From contig NZ_JAUOPH010000005.1 in assembly GCF_030546935.1 (NCBI RefSeq), forward strand, positions 248,001 through 312,000: DNA of 64,000 nt. Reading direction: 5' to 3'. Shown here piece after piece: positions 63,786-64,000 of this stretch. The notes below the pieces were generated by a model. The model was not told the DNA's origin. It made no database searches and saw only the letters and a list, made by a program, of their open reading frames with translations. Position 1 is the stretch's first letter, and each line of letters opens with the position of its first letter. The DNA comes from Marinobacter sp. 2_MG-2023 (GTDB taxonomy: Bacteria > Pseudomonadota > Gammaproteobacteria > Pseudomonadales > Oleiphilaceae). A program made the position numbers and the translations under genes.

Positions 63786-64000
63786 GAATCATCGCCTCCA
63801 TTGTCGTTGTTCAGGCGGCCTGCAAGTCGTTGTTTGAGCAGTTCCAGAGATTTGCTGATGTCTGGTAATTCCGGTGCGACATTGCGTGTTGCGAGCTCTG
63901 CAAGTGTGCTGCTTAGCGCGCTCACCCGTGGATTGCTTGCGTCATACCAGTCGTCAACAGCGGCCTGCGCCTTGACCAGAGCACGCTCATACAATGGCTG
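63782..64000 (-). CDS. hemX: HemX, C-terminal fragment (gene continues beyond the window)
   Basis: The last 70 or so residues of a HemX-type protein are present. They start in-frame at the window edge (Q-P-L-Y-E-R-A-L) and run through ALVKAQAAVDDWYDASNPRV and LKQRLAGRLNND to the stop. An ATG at 63994 is internal, not the true start. HemX has one membrane anchor and a long coiled helical domain and is encoded with hemC, hemD and hemY. Confidence 0.8.
   Translation of the reverse strand, partial: QPLYERALVKAQAAVDDWYDASNPRVSALSSTLAELATRNVAPELPDISKSLELLKQRLAGRLNNDNGGDDS

Overview
The window looks like a chromosomal segment of a free-living marine gammaproteobacterium. The protein sequences and the gene order (ppx, trxA, rho, ubiD, hemX/hemY, yheS, rsd, dsbB, rmf) point to the Marinobacter/Pseudomonas neighbourhood. 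That assignment is inferred from recognised families and synteny; no database search was possible. Most of the window has moderately high G+C. The first 4 kb is clearly A+T-rich and looks acquired.

Layout. (1) 1-5.34 kb: an accessory block with a CaiB/BaiF CoA-transferase (cut by the window edge), a small membrane protein plus sodium:solute symporter, a nitrilase, and an IS3-family insertion sequence. It abuts the 3' end of a tRNA-Arg(CCG) gene. (2) 5.7-15.6 kb: yaeQ, an lrgA/lrgB pair, a five-gene dipeptide/oligopeptide ABC transporter, a LysR regulator and the dipeptidase PepQ, which together form a peptide uptake and breakdown block. (3) 15.6-36.1 kb: mostly core functions. These are bacterioferritin and its ferredoxin, phosphomannomutase, outer-membrane phospholipase A, cytochrome c5, Rep helicase, a GGDEF/EAL protein, Tex, GshA, Rmf, DsbB, Rsd, an FKBP isomerase, YheS, Ppx and thioredoxin. 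(4) 36.2-57.9 kb: a block of about 22 kb devoted to one enzyme, a periplasmic three-subunit formate dehydrogenase. It holds oxyanion uptake (a MOT1-type permease, a Tup-type ABC transporter and a regulator), cofactor synthesis (mobA, mobB, two moeA, moaB, moaD, moaE), sulfuration (fdhD, a TusA-like protein), a TorD-type chaperone, a Tat-signal peptide protein, the structural genes, and a set of poorly described conserved companions. This block separates trxA from rho, which are neighbours in Pseudomonas. (5) 58.3-64 kb: rho, ubiD, a ferredoxin-flavin reductase, hemY and the C-terminal end of hemX.

The least expected signal is non-coding. Three copies of one repeat family lie in intergenic DNA (17961-18076, 59592-59702, 59781-59891). 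Each has a conserved core of 53-58 nt carrying two small GGA-loop hairpins. The core is enclosed by inverted-repeat arms that are 29 nt in every copy but unrelated in sequence between copies. Arm mismatches in the two imperfect copies are all G.T wobbles, and one core stem shows compensatory change between copies, so an RNA fold appears to be under selection. The core resembles what I remember of the published TwoAYGGAY RNA motif. The variable fixed-length arms are the part I cannot explain.

Several other regulatory structures were visible: a Fur-box-like site before bfd, a two-hairpin leader before bfr, an inverted repeat between the Tup regulator and the tup operon, a hairpin after dppA, and a candidate sigma-70 promoter for rho.
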